64,000 nt of DNA from Mycobacterium dioxanotrophicus (GTDB lineage Bacteria > Actinomycetota > Actinomycetes > Mycobacteriales > Mycobacteriaceae): positions 6,448,001 to 6,512,000 of the forward strand of contig NZ_CP020809.1 in NCBI RefSeq assembly GCF_002157835.1, read 5' to 3'. Position numbers and translations under genes: made by a program. Below the pieces are notes generated by a model. The model saw nothing but the letters and a program-made list of their open reading frames with translations, searched no databases and had not been told where the DNA came from. Positions within the stretch are counted from its first letter, which is position 1, and the number at the start of each line of letters is the position of its first letter. This document shows, one piece after another, positions 38,136-46,467 of the stretch.

Positions 38136-38840
38136 ATGACACGGAACGCTGCGGTGCTGTTCGACGTCGACGGGACGCTGGTCGATTCCAACTACCTGCA
38201 CGTGTACGCGTGGGCCCGAGCGTTCGCCTCCGAGCGGATACCCGTGCAGGCCTGGAAGATTCACCGCAGCATCGGAATGGACGGTGCGACGTTGGTACAG
38301 ACGCTCGCGGGCGACGTTGCCGGTGACATCGCCCAGCGACTCAAGACCTTGCACTCGGACTTCTATCGCGACACCACCAATCTGTTGAAGCCCCTACCCG
38401 GCGCGCGGAAGCTCCTGCACGCGGTCAGCGAACTGGGTCTTCAGGTGGTACTGGCCAGTTCGGCACCCGAAGATGAACTGGACGTCCTGCGCGGCGTGCT
38501 CGATTGCGACGACATCGTGTCGGCCGCGACGTCATCGCGCGACGTCGACACCGCGAAGCCGGACCCCGCCATTGTCCAGGCCGCGCTGGACCGCGCCGGC
38601 GTCACGGCCGAGCAGGCGGTGTTCGTCGGTGACGCCGTGTGGGATGTCGAGGCCGCCGGCCGGACCGGCATGCCGTGTATCGGTCTACGGTGCGGTGGCA
38701 CATCGCGCGACGAGCTCGCGCAGGCCGGAGCCGTCGCCGTCTTCGACGATCCCGCTGATCTTCTCGATGTCATCAACACCACACCGATCGCCACGTTGGC
38801 GTACGCGGAACGGGAGGATCAGCGCACGACTTCGCGGTGA
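38136..38840 (+). CDS. HAD-family phosphatase
   Basis: A 234-residue HAD hydrolase, beta-phosphoglucomutase/Gph-like: motif I DVDGTLVDSN at residues 10-19, motif II LASSAPE near 108, Lys in TAKPDP near 145 and motif IV GDAVWDVEAA near 165. It probably dephosphorylates a small phosphorylated metabolite. Its 3' end overlaps that of selB by 22 bases (convergent). Confidence 0.88.
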   Translation: MTRNAAVLFDVDGTLVDSNYLHVYAWARAFASERIPVQAWKIHRSIGMDGATLVQTLAGDVAGDIAQRLKTLHSDFYRDTTNLLKPLPGARKLLHAVSELGLQVVLASSAPEDELDVLRGVLDCDDIVSAATSSRDVDTAKPDPAIVQAALDRAGVTAEQAVFVGDAVWDVEAAGRTGMPCIGLRCGGTSRDELAQAGAVAVFDDPADLLDVINTTPIATLAYAEREDQRTTSR

Positions 38841-40606
38841 CCGGCGTCGAGCCTGCGGGTCCAGCCGCGGGAATCGAGATGCTCCAGCAGCGGGATGGCG
38901 ACGCGACGCGTGGTGCTCAATGCCTGGCGCGCCTCGCTGGTGGTGAACGGTTGGTCCAGCCGGGCCAGCTCACGCATGGCCAGGGCCGGCGCGGTGGGCA
39001 ACAGCACCACCCCGTCGCGCAGGCGGAGCAGCCGCCCAGCCCGCTCGGCGGCGGCCAACTCCCGCACACCCAGGTGCAGCGCCGCCAGATCGTCGGCCTC
39101 CGGAGCGTGAAAAGGGTTGTCCCGCAATCTGTCCGCCAGCTCGGCGACAGCGGCTTCGGCGGGTCCGAGATCGTCGGACCGGCCGGGCAGCCGGATCAGT
39201 CCCTCGGCCTGTTCGAGACCCGCCGCGTGGCTGATCTCATCGAGCAGCGCCGGGTCCGGTAAGGCCAGCAGATCGCTGGCCGCACCGCGAGACAGGCCGG
39301 CCGCCAACGGGTCCCGGTCATGCAGCTCCTGCACCGCCACCCGTAGCCGTTGCTGCCACGCCTCATACGTCGGGACGTGCACCCACCACGTCTTGATCAC
39401 CCGGATGCCCGTCGGCACATGGTCGGTCCGAAAACCCAACCGGTGCAGATGTTCTCCAGTCACCACACCGCGGCGAGCCACCTCGACGAGCACGTCGCCG
39501 CGGGTGTCCATCGCGGCGAGCGCGCCGATCCGCCGGGCGCTGTCGCCGCGGCGCCGCAGTGCGGGCGGGTCGGCGTCGAGCACCTGGGCACCGGCGAGCA
39601 CCCGGCGACTACCCGGATGCCTCAGCACCAACCGATCACCGAGCACGAGGGGCAGCCGGCGGTCGAGCACCAACCGCGCGTGGTCGTCGTCGAAGGGCCG
39701 CAGCCGGGCCGGTGCCGCCGCGGTACCGACATGCACGGTGAGCCGCTCGGGCGCCTCGCTGAACCCGCCTCCGCTGACGCGACGCACGTCGAGAGTCCGG
39801 GTGGTCTCCCACGCGCCGGGTGTAAGCAGCACATCACCGCGACGGACCTGATCAGCCGACACCCCACGCAGATTGAGCGCCGCCCGCGTCACCGGGCCGA
39901 GCGCGGGGTACGGCTCACCCCGCGATTCCAGACCGCGGACAACCGCTTCGCGGCCCCGGCGGCCGACCAGTTCGAGCCGGTCACCGTCGGCGATGGTGCC
40001 CGCCGCCAGCGTGCCCGTCACCACGGTCCCGGCCCCCGTGATGGTGAACGACCGGTCCACCCACAGCCGCACCCGCGCTGTCGTCGACGGGGCAGGCACC
40101 GCCGCCAGGACGTCATCGAGCGCGGTCCGCAGCTCGGACAAGCCGCTGCCGTCGACGGCCGACACCGCGACCGCCGGGGCGTCGCGCAGCCCGGTATCGG
40201 CCAATTCGGCGCGGGCCTGTGCGATCACGTCGTCGATGCGGTCCGGGGCGCGGTCGACGCGGCTGATCACGAGCAGCCCGTGCCGGATGCCCAACGCAGC
40301 GACGGCGTCGCGATGGTCGCTCGACTGCGCCTGCCAGCCTTCGTCGGCGGCGACCACGAAACACACCACCGGCGCGGGCCCGAGGCCGGCCAGCATGTTG
40401 CCCAAAAAGCGGTCGTGGCCGGGCACGTCGACGAAGGCGACCTCCCGCCCCGACGGCAGCGTGGTCCACGCGAAGCCGAGGTCGATGGTCAGGCCGCGGC
40501 GGCGTTCCTCGGCCCACCGGTCCGGTTCGATGCCGGTGAGCGCCCGCACCAGGGTGCTCTTGCCGTGGTCGACGTGGCCTGCCGTCGCGACAACGTGTTG
40601 CTGCAC
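38819..40606 (-). CDS. selB: selenocysteine-specific elongation factor SelB
   Basis: A 595-residue translation GTPase that delivers Sec-tRNA-Sec to UGA codons by binding the SECIS hairpin. GTPase motifs: GHVDHGKST (G1), DVPGHDRFLGNMLAG (G3) and VISRVDRAP in place of NKxD. Beta-barrel domains follow, then C-terminal winged helices (TSEARQALSTTRRVAIPLLEHLDSRGWTRR at the end) that contact the mRNA. I start at GTG 40606, three bases after the selA stop; TTG 40612 is possible. Its target is the fdhA UGA at 51328-51330 in this window. Confidence 0.95.
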   Translation of the reverse strand: MQQHVVATAGHVDHGKSTLVRALTGIEPDRWAEERRRGLTIDLGFAWTTLPSGREVAFVDVPGHDRFLGNMLAGLGPAPVVCFVVAADEGWQAQSSDHRDAVAALGIRHGLLVISRVDRAPDRIDDVIAQARAELADTGLRDAPAVAVSAVDGSGLSELRTALDDVLAAVPAPSTTARVRLWVDRSFTITGAGTVVTGTLAAGTIADGDRLELVGRRGREAVVRGLESRGEPYPALGPVTRAALNLRGVSADQVRRGDVLLTPGAWETTRTLDVRRVSGGGFSEAPERLTVHVGTAAAPARLRPFDDDHARLVLDRRLPLVLGDRLVLRHPGSRRVLAGAQVLDADPPALRRRGDSARRIGALAAMDTRGDVLVEVARRGVVTGEHLHRLGFRTDHVPTGIRVIKTWWVHVPTYEAWQQRLRVAVQELHDRDPLAAGLSRGAASDLLALPDPALLDEISHAAGLEQAEGLIRLPGRSDDLGPAEAAVAELADRLRDNPFHAPEADDLAALHLGVRELAAAERAGRLLRLRDGVVLLPTAPALAMRELARLDQPFTTSEARQALSTTRRVAIPLLEHLDSRGWTRRLDAGHREVVR

Positions 40607-40608
40607 CG

Positions 40609-41908
40609 TCAACCGTCCAGCGCGGCCTTCACCGCGGCCAGCACCCGCTCGTCGTCGGCCTCGGGTACGCAGCGCAGGTCGACCAGACAGGCGCCGTCGT
40701 GCACGCGGGCCAGGATCGCGGGATCGCCGGCACGCAGCCGGGCCGCAGCGGCTTCGGGCAGCCGGACCGCCCATCCGGGCAGCGGGACGCCGGGGCACCG
40801 CCCCGCCGACGCGCCCGTCGTGGGCCACCACGGTTGCGCCGACGGCGTCGGCGATACGGTCGGCCCGGGCCCGCAGCGCCTCGGCGTCGGCGTGCAGCGC
40901 CTGGGTGACCGGGGCCGGTCCGCCACACAGTGTGGCCTCCAGCGCGGCGAGGGTCAGCTTGTCGGCGCGCACGGCGCGTGCGAGCGGGTGCCGGGCCATG
41001 CGGGCCACGATCTCGGCCCGGCCGAGCACGATGCCGGCCTGCGGGCCGCCCAGCAGCTTGTCACCGCTGCCGGTGATCACGTCGGCGCCGTGGGAGAGCG
41101 CCGTCGCGGCGTCGGGTTCGTCGGGCAGCAGCGGATCGGGCGCGAGCAACCCGCTGCCCAAGTCGGCGACGAGCGGTATTCCCTTGTCCCGCAACGCATC
41201 GCGGAGCTCGGCCAGCGACACGCCCGAGGTGAAGCCGGTGACCCGGAAGTTGCTCGGATGGACTTTGAGGACGCATCCGGTGTCCGGGCCAAGCGCGTCG
41301 GTGTAGTCCCGCAGGTGCGTGCGGTTGGTGGTACCCACCTCACGCAGCCTGGCCCCGGTCGACGCGATGAGGTCCGGCAGGCGGAACCCCGCGCCGATCT
41401 CGATCAGCTCGCCGCGACTCACCACCACCTCACGGCCCGCAGCCAGGGCGGTGGTGGCCAGCACCAGCGCGGCCGCCCCGTTGTTGACGACCAGCGCGTC
41501 CCCGGCCGCCGGACACGCGGCCAGCAGAGCCTCCCGGGCCGCGACACCGCGTTTCGATCGCGTCCCCGTGGCGAGGTCCAATTCGACATCGATGTACCCA
41601 CTCGCCGACACCAGAGCGTCCACCGCAGCCCGCGACAGCGGTGCCCGGCCGAGGTTGGTGTGGACGACGACCCCGGTGGCGTTGAGCACGGGACGCAGCG
41701 ACACCGGCGCCCGCGCAGCCAGGCCCGCCACCACCGCCGCCGCCACCTCGTCGACCGGCAGGGCGCCTTGCCGGGCCTGCTCCTGGGTCTTGAGGACCAC
41801 GGCGCGCACCGCACTGTCGCCCAGCCGGTTTCGCGCTTCCCGCACCTGCGGCAGCGCCAACAGCTGATCGGTACGCGGGATGTGCCGACGGGGGTCGGGC
41901 TGGGTCAC
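40609..41908 (-). CDS. selA: selenocysteine synthase SelA, with apparent frameshift
   Basis: L-seryl-tRNA(Sec) selenium transferase, a PLP enzyme converting Ser-tRNA-Sec to Sec-tRNA-Sec with selenophosphate. Starts at GTG 41908 after GAGGAGG. The N-terminal region, the substrate motif NLGRAPLS, and the PLP lysine in TGSGDKLLGGPQAG are intact. At the GGGG run 40792-40795 (CCCC on the coding strand) one extra base shifts the frame: the expected C-terminus (PGVPLPGWAVRLPEA ... AAVKAALDG, stop at 40609) continues in another frame, while the unshifted frame runs on into selB as a false 1029-codon fusion. Removing one base restores a normal SelA of about 432 residues. Sequencing error or recent mutation. 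Confidence 0.88.
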
Positions 41909-41938
41909 CTGCCCTCCTCGAGCGTCGACAGCAGAAAC

Positions 41939-42034
41939 TGGCGGAGGCGGACGGGAATCGAACCCGCCAGACCGAGATACTCGATCTCACCGGTTTTGAA
42001 GACCGGGGGGACCACCAGGAACCCAAACGCCTCC
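41939..42034 (-). tRNA. selC: tRNA-Sec (anticodon UCA)
   Basis: A 96-base tRNA including an encoded CCA (41939-41941). GGAGGCG at the 5' end pairs with CGCCTCC near the 3' end; the anticodon stem-loop is CCGGT-CTTCAAA-ACCGG with UCA; the variable arm is long (GAGAT/ATCTC stem); the T-loop is TTCGATT. Length and long variable arm are typical of selenocysteine tRNA. It lies between selA and selD, divergent from selD. Confidence 0.96.
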
Positions 42035-42077
42035 GCCGCTCAACTTAGCCAATCCCCTCGGCGGCTACATTGACGCC

Positions 42078-43052
42078 ATGGAATCCGTTCGTCTCACCGG
42101 CTACGCCCATGGCGGCGGATGCGCCTGCAAGATCCCGCCCGGCGAGCTGGAAGACGCGGTGCGCGGCCTGGTCGGGCAGTCGGGCGACCACGTCCTGGTC
42201 GGCCTCGACGACGGCGACGACGCGGCAGCCGTGCTGGTCCGTGACGATCTCGCGGTGCTCTCGACGGCCGACTTCTTCACGCCCGTGGTCGACGACGCCT
42301 ACGACTGGGGCCGCATCGCCGCGGCCAACGCGCTGTCCGACGTGTACGCGATGGGCGGACGGCCAGTCGTCGCCATCAACCTGGTCGGATGGCCCCGCGA
42401 AACCCTGCCGATGGAGCTGATGACCGAGGTGTTGCGCGGCGGGCTCGCGGTGGCGTCGGAGGCCGGGTGCCCGGTGATCGGCGGGCATTCCATCGACGAT
42501 CCGGAACCGAAGTACGGCATGGCGGTGACGGGCGTGGCCGACCCGAACCGGTTGCTGCGCAACGACGCCGCCGAGCCGGGACTGCCCCTGACGCTGACCA
42601 AGCCGATCGGCGTCGGCCTGCTCAACAACCGGCACAAGCAGACCGGCGAAGTGTTCGCCGAGGCGCTCACGACGATGACGGCGCTCAACCGTGACGCGTC
42701 CGAGGCTGCTTTGGCGGCGGGCGCCCGGGCGGCCACCGATGTCACCGGGTTCGGCTTGCTCGGGCACCTGCACAAGATGTGCCGGGCCTCCGGCGTGGGT
42801 GCGGTGATCGACCGGGCCGCGGTGCCCGTCGTCGACGGCGCTCTCGACGCGCTGCGCGACGGCTACGTCTCCGGCGGCACCCGGCGCAATCTCGACTGGG
42901 TGCGGCCGCACCTGCGCGCCGACGTCTCCGAGGACGATCTGCTGCTGCTCGCCGACGCTCAGACCTCCGGCGGTCTGCTGGTCGTCGGTGAAGTGCCCGG
43001 CTATCCGGTCATCGGCCACACGGTGGCCGGCAGCGGCATCTCGGTGCGCTGA
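42078..43052 (+). CDS. selD: selenophosphate synthetase SelD
   Basis: A 324-residue enzyme making selenophosphate from selenide and ATP. The N-terminal loop GGGCACKIPPGEL holds the catalytic Cys (not Sec) and Lys; DDAAAV, GGRPVVAINLVGWP and GHSIDDPEPKYGMAVTG are the ATP-binding and AIRS-family segments; TDVTGFGLLGHL is the C-terminal signature. Divergent from tRNA-Sec with a 43-base gap. Confidence 0.95.
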   Translation: MESVRLTGYAHGGGCACKIPPGELEDAVRGLVGQSGDHVLVGLDDGDDAAAVLVRDDLAVLSTADFFTPVVDDAYDWGRIAAANALSDVYAMGGRPVVAINLVGWPRETLPMELMTEVLRGGLAVASEAGCPVIGGHSIDDPEPKYGMAVTGVADPNRLLRNDAAEPGLPLTLTKPIGVGLLNNRHKQTGEVFAEALTTMTALNRDASEAALAAGARAATDVTGFGLLGHLHKMCRASGVGAVIDRAAVPVVDGALDALRDGYVSGGTRRNLDWVRPHLRADVSEDDLLLLADAQTSGGLLVVGEVPGYPVIGHTVAGSGISVR

Positions 43053-43059
43053 GCCGCTA
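43044..43059. repeat. 16-bp direct repeat, copy 1
   Basis: GTGCGCTGAGCCGCTA spans the last codons and stop of selD. An identical copy is at 43242-43257, on the stop of the convergent gene. Confidence 0.85.
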
Positions 43060-43075
43060 GCGCAAACAACGTCTC

Positions 43076-43104
43076 GGATTGCAGCCACTGGGTGGCTGCA
43101 ATCC
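43076..43104 (+). terminator. 13-bp perfect hairpin after selD
   Basis: GGATTGCAGCCAC (43076-43088) and GTGGCTGCAATCC (43092-43104) enclose a 3-base loop, 24 bases after the selD stop. There is no T run. It most likely ends the selD transcript. The rest of the 202-base gap up to 43254 holds no gene that I can support. Confidence 0.7.
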
Positions 43105-43241
43105 ACGGCGTAACGTGTGGTTCGGACGAAGTAACACAACGCTTTTGACGCCAGGGCTGTCACGGGTGCTCCCGCGCGACCCTCAGGTCGAAAACGGCGA
43201 GCGGTGTCGTGTGGGCCGGTTACCTCGACCGCCCAAGTGAA

Positions 43242-43257
43242 GTGCGCTGAGCCGCTA
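43242..43257. repeat. 16-bp direct repeat, copy 2
   Basis: Second exact copy of GTGCGCTGAGCCGCTA, covering the stop codon of the TusA-like/di-iron gene. The two copies bracket about 180 bases of non-coding DNA. Confidence 0.85.
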
Positions 43258-44433
43258 CATGAAATTTCGAGTATGCAGCGCGGAGATGTCGGCGGCCTCG
43301 TCGGCCGGGAAACCGAGGTGGACCAGCCGCCGCTGCCGCCCCTGATCCATCTCGTCCTGCAGTGTGAGCACGGCACGGTAGCCCGCCGCGATCGCGGCCG
43401 GTTCCCAGCTGCCCGCCGCCAGCAGGACCAGCGAGTCGAACACGTCCGCGTTGAGGCCCGCGGTGTCGACCAGAGCCGAATACCGACGCTCGACGGCACC
43501 GCGAAGCTGGCTGAGCACCCGGCTGTCGCGGTCGGCCTGATAACGCAGATGCGCCACGCCGAAGGCGACGTGGCGGGCCTCGTCGCGGCGGGCGAGCCGG
43601 GTGACGTCGCGGGTCACGGGGTCCGGTGCGTGCACGTCCAGGAACTCGAGGAGGTTGAGGAAACTGCCCTCGCCGAGCACCGACAACAGGAATGAGGCCA
43701 TGGAGAAGTCGGCCTCGTCGAGCAGCGTTGCCAGCGACTGCCTACCGCCGACCGTCGAGGTACCCATCGGCAGACCGGTCAGCAGGGCGCGACGGGTGAA
43801 GACCTCCATGTGCCGGGCCTCGTCGGCGGCCTGCACCGCCAGCAGCTGCAGCACCTCGCGGAAATGCGGATGGATACGGGCCAGCAGTTTCGCCGGGACC
43901 ACCAGCGCGGCCTGCTCGTTCTCGACCAGGTACGTCATGACCTGCACGACGGCGCGGTCGACGTCGGGGTGGATGTCGATCGGGGCGGCCCAGTGCACGG
44001 CGGTCGCCGGGTCCCATTGTTCGGCGGCGGCGTGGGCGTACAGGCTGGGTGCGATGTCCGCCCACACCAGGTCGCGGTCGCGGATGTCAAAGGGTGAGTA
44101 CGGCGTGGCGCCCCGCTCGACCAGCGCGCCCCGTGCGGCCAGGCCCCAGTGGGCGGGAGCGGAGGCGACGATCCCGTCGGGGCCGGGTGTGCCCGCGCGT
44201 TCAGCCCCGGCCCAGCGGTCACGCGCACCCGGTTCGATGGTCCAGGAGTCGTCGTGGCGGGTCGCCCGGTGGCCGAACTGTCGGCACCAGACCGGCAGAT
44301 CCACGGCGAGAGCCGGTGCGCGGCCGACGATTTCGACGACACAGCCCGGCGGCACGGAATTCAGCGCACGCTGCACCAGCAGGTGCGCGCCGTTGTCGAA
44401 CCCCAGGTCGCCCAGGTCGACCCGCGGATTCAT
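43255..44433 (-). CDS. TusA-like domain fused to a ferritin-like di-iron domain
   Basis: A 392-residue fusion. Residues 1-70 follow the TusA/SirA plan (VDLGDLGFDNGAHLLVQRALNSVPPG ... VDLPVWCRQFGHRA), but the place of the catalytic CPxP motif reads FDNGA, so the sulfur-carrying Cys is missing. Residues 130-390 are helical with di-iron-type ExxH motifs in VENEQAALVVPAKLL, ADEARHMEVF and RRDEARHVAFGVAHLRYQ. TusA-like proteins deliver sulfur or selenium (YedF is the selenium-linked example), and formate dehydrogenase needs a sulfurated cofactor, so a maturation role in this selenoenzyme island is plausible but unproven. Starts by ATGA overlap with the PhnD-like gene. Confidence 0.75.
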   Translation of the reverse strand: MNPRVDLGDLGFDNGAHLLVQRALNSVPPGCVVEIVGRAPALAVDLPVWCRQFGHRATRHDDSWTIEPGARDRWAGAERAGTPGPDGIVASAPAHWGLAARGALVERGATPYSPFDIRDRDLVWADIAPSLYAHAAAEQWDPATAVHWAAPIDIHPDVDRAVVQVMTYLVENEQAALVVPAKLLARIHPHFREVLQLLAVQAADEARHMEVFTRRALLTGLPMGTSTVGGRQSLATLLDEADFSMASFLLSVLGEGSFLNLLEFLDVHAPDPVTRDVTRLARRDEARHVAFGVAHLRYQADRDSRVLSQLRGAVERRYSALVDTAGLNADVFDSLVLLAAGSWEPAAIAAGYRAVLTLQDEMDQGRQRRLVHLGFPADEAADISALHTRNFM

Positions 44434-45281
44434 GGCCGGTAGTCGGATGCGGTGATCGCTCCTGACGCATCGTAGAAACCGAGCAGCTCCACAGCGGTGT
44501 TCAACACGTCGTAGCCGCTGGCACGCCCGGGCAACCATCGGGTGAGTCCTTCGAGGTCCAGCAGGGGCCGCACGGTCTCGTCGGTATACGACATCGACAG
44601 CAGCAGGCCCCGCAGTTGCTCGACCTCCGCGGCGGGCGCGGTGTCGATCACGGTCAGGTTGCAGTGGTCGAAAGGCGTTGTCTGACCGATGATCCGGAGG
44701 CTCGACGGCGGTACCGTGCCGTTCCGGCCGAAGCCGAGGTGGTTGGTGTCGATGATCGCCGCGGCGTCGGCCCGACCGTCCAGCACAGCCCGCACGGCGT
44801 CGCGCTCACCGCCGATGTGGTCGCCGTGCAGGCCGACACCGATGTCGAAGCGCTCGATGGTGACGTCGCGGCCGGCGAGCAAGCCCGCCTCGGCCAGCGT
44901 CGCCAACGGAATGAGCGTGGCCTGAGGAGAATCCACGGCACCCAACGCCAGCCGCGCCGCTCTCAGGTCGGCGATGGCTTGAATCGGCGAATCCGCGCGG
45001 ACCACGAAAACCGAGGTCAGGTCCTGGTCGGTGTCCCGCATCACCAGCGCCGACACCTTGCGACCTTGCGCCGCCGCCAGCCGCTCACACCGCAACCACG
45101 CCAGCGGCGAGTTCCAGGCCACGTCGATGCGACCGTCCACGAGATCCTCGGCCTGCCGCTCGTAGTTCGAGTACAGGACGAAGTCGAAGTCGAGGCCGTT
45201 CTGGCGCAACCAGTCTCGAAACCCCGACCAGATGGTGACCACCTTGGGGTCGTACGCAACAGCGCCCAGCAGAAGAGTCAT
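44430..45281 (-). CDS. PhnD-like substrate-binding-fold protein without signal peptide
   Basis: A 283-residue periplasmic-binding-protein-fold protein of the PhnD/SsuA-like type (MTLLLGAVAYDPKVVTIWSG start; LVDGRIDVAWNSPLAWLRCE near 52; ALGAVDSPQATLIPLATLAEAG near 115). Such proteins usually bind phosphonate, phosphite or oxyanions for ABC importers, but this one begins directly at the first strand with no export signal, and no ABC permease or ATPase gene is near. A cytosolic ligand-binding or enzymatic role is suggested. ATG at 45281 is preceded by the acyl-CoA-dehydrogenase-like gene at 7 bases. Confidence 0.8.
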   Translation of the reverse strand: MTLLLGAVAYDPKVVTIWSGFRDWLRQNGLDFDFVLYSNYERQAEDLVDGRIDVAWNSPLAWLRCERLAAAQGRKVSALVMRDTDQDLTSVFVVRADSPIQAIADLRAARLALGAVDSPQATLIPLATLAEAGLLAGRDVTIERFDIGVGLHGDHIGGERDAVRAVLDGRADAAAIIDTNHLGFGRNGTVPPSSLRIIGQTTPFDHCNLTVIDTAPAAEVEQLRGLLLSMSYTDETVRPLLDLEGLTRWLPGRASGYDVLNTAVELLGFYDASGAITASDYRP

Positions 45282-45288
45282 CGCTGCC

Positions 45289-46419
45289 TCACAGTAGTGG
45301 TTGGCCGAACGCGGCGCGGCCGACGAAATCGTGCAGAGCCTCGGTGGTGGGTGCCATGACCCGGGCCGCCAGCGAATCGCGGAACCGGCGCTCGATACCC
45401 AGCTCCTTACGGAACGCCGAACCACCACACAACCGCATCACCCCGTCGGCGACTTCCGAAGCAGCTTCGGCGGCAACAGCTTTCACCTGCAATACGCGCA
45501 ACATCGCATCGGCGCGCCCCGCCGCCAAGGCGCCCAGCGTGTCGTCGAGGAACAGCGCGGCCCCGTCGACCAGCGTCAGCAGCCGCGCGTAGGCACGGCG
45601 CTGCTCGGGCTGTTCGGCCAGGCTCTGATCGAGATGCTCGAGACGACTGCCCGCCAGATGCGTGCCTGCGGCGGCGATCAACGACCGCATCAACCCGACC
45701 GAGAACGCCGCGTTGAGCACCAGGAACGTCGGCAGCGCCGACTCCAGCGCCAGGTCGAGGCCCTGCCCGTCGGTGCCCAGCATCGCCGACGCGGGAACCA
45801 CGAGACGGTCCGCGGTCATCGGCGCCGACGAATTGCCGCGCAAACCCAACCCGTCGAACGAGCCGGCGACCCCGAGCCCTTCGGCCGCGGCAGGCACGTG
45901 CCACAGCGTCATCGGACCTTCGGCCTCGAGTGCCCGGCTCGACCACACGTAGCTGTCGGCATGGCCGGCCGATGTCACCCAACTCTTGCGGGAATCCAGC
46001 AGCACGGTGTCGCCGTCACCGCGCACGGCGGTGCCGACCGGTGCCCAAAAGTGGCTGCGGGAGCCAACTTCGGAGAACGCCAGGGTGCTCAGGTGCATGC
46101 CGGTCGCGATGGCGGTCCGGGTGTCGTCGTCGGCGAAGCGTTCGAGCACGCTGACCGCGGCGTAGTGCATGGTGAGCACCATCGCGGTCGAACCGCAGAC
46201 CGATGCGACGCTGCGCACCGCCTCGGCCGCGTCCCCGAGGGTGCCGCCACTCCCTCCGAACTCGGGCGCGCTCAGCAGGCCGAGAAACCCCGCCTTCGCC
46301 AGTGCGTCGATCGATTCGCGGGGAAAATCGCCGCTTGCGTCGACGGCCGCGGCCGCCGGTTCGATGACATTGCCGACGACTTCATCAAGGGCGGAACACA
46401 GCGCAGAATCCACAGACAA
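45289..46419 (-). CDS. acyl-CoA dehydrogenase-family protein in the FDH operon
   Basis: A 376-residue flavoprotein of the acyl-CoA dehydrogenase fold: N-terminal helices, GFLGLLSAPEFGGSGGTLGDAAEAV near residue 44, STLAFSEVGSRSH near 110, and CGGSAFRKELGIERRFRDSLAA near 335. It belongs to the broad group that also includes flavin monooxygenases of the DszC type, so a substrate other than an acyl-CoA is possible. It lies 48 bases after the NrfD-like FDH subunit and 7 bases before the PhnD-like gene, so it looks like part of the formate dehydrogenase operon. Confidence 0.85.
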   Translation of the reverse strand: MSVDSALCSALDEVVGNVIEPAAAAVDASGDFPRESIDALAKAGFLGLLSAPEFGGSGGTLGDAAEAVRSVASVCGSTAMVLTMHYAAVSVLERFADDDTRTAIATGMHLSTLAFSEVGSRSHFWAPVGTAVRGDGDTVLLDSRKSWVTSAGHADSYVWSSRALEAEGPMTLWHVPAAAEGLGVAGSFDGLGLRGNSSAPMTADRLVVPASAMLGTDGQGLDLALESALPTFLVLNAAFSVGLMRSLIAAAGTHLAGSRLEHLDQSLAEQPEQRRAYARLLTLVDGAALFLDDTLGALAAGRADAMLRVLQVKAVAAEAASEVADGVMRLCGGSAFRKELGIERRFRDSLAARVMAPTTEALHDFVGRAAFGQPLL

Positions 46420-46467
46420 CCTCGGTACGTAGGCGGGCCAGGCACAGCGCTCGCCACCGTACCGGCT

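Noticed and set aside
38819..41908. SelA-SelB fusion protein
   Set aside because: The stretch between the two domains is Arg/Gly/Pro noise, while the true SelA C-terminus is present in another frame; a one-base shift explains it.
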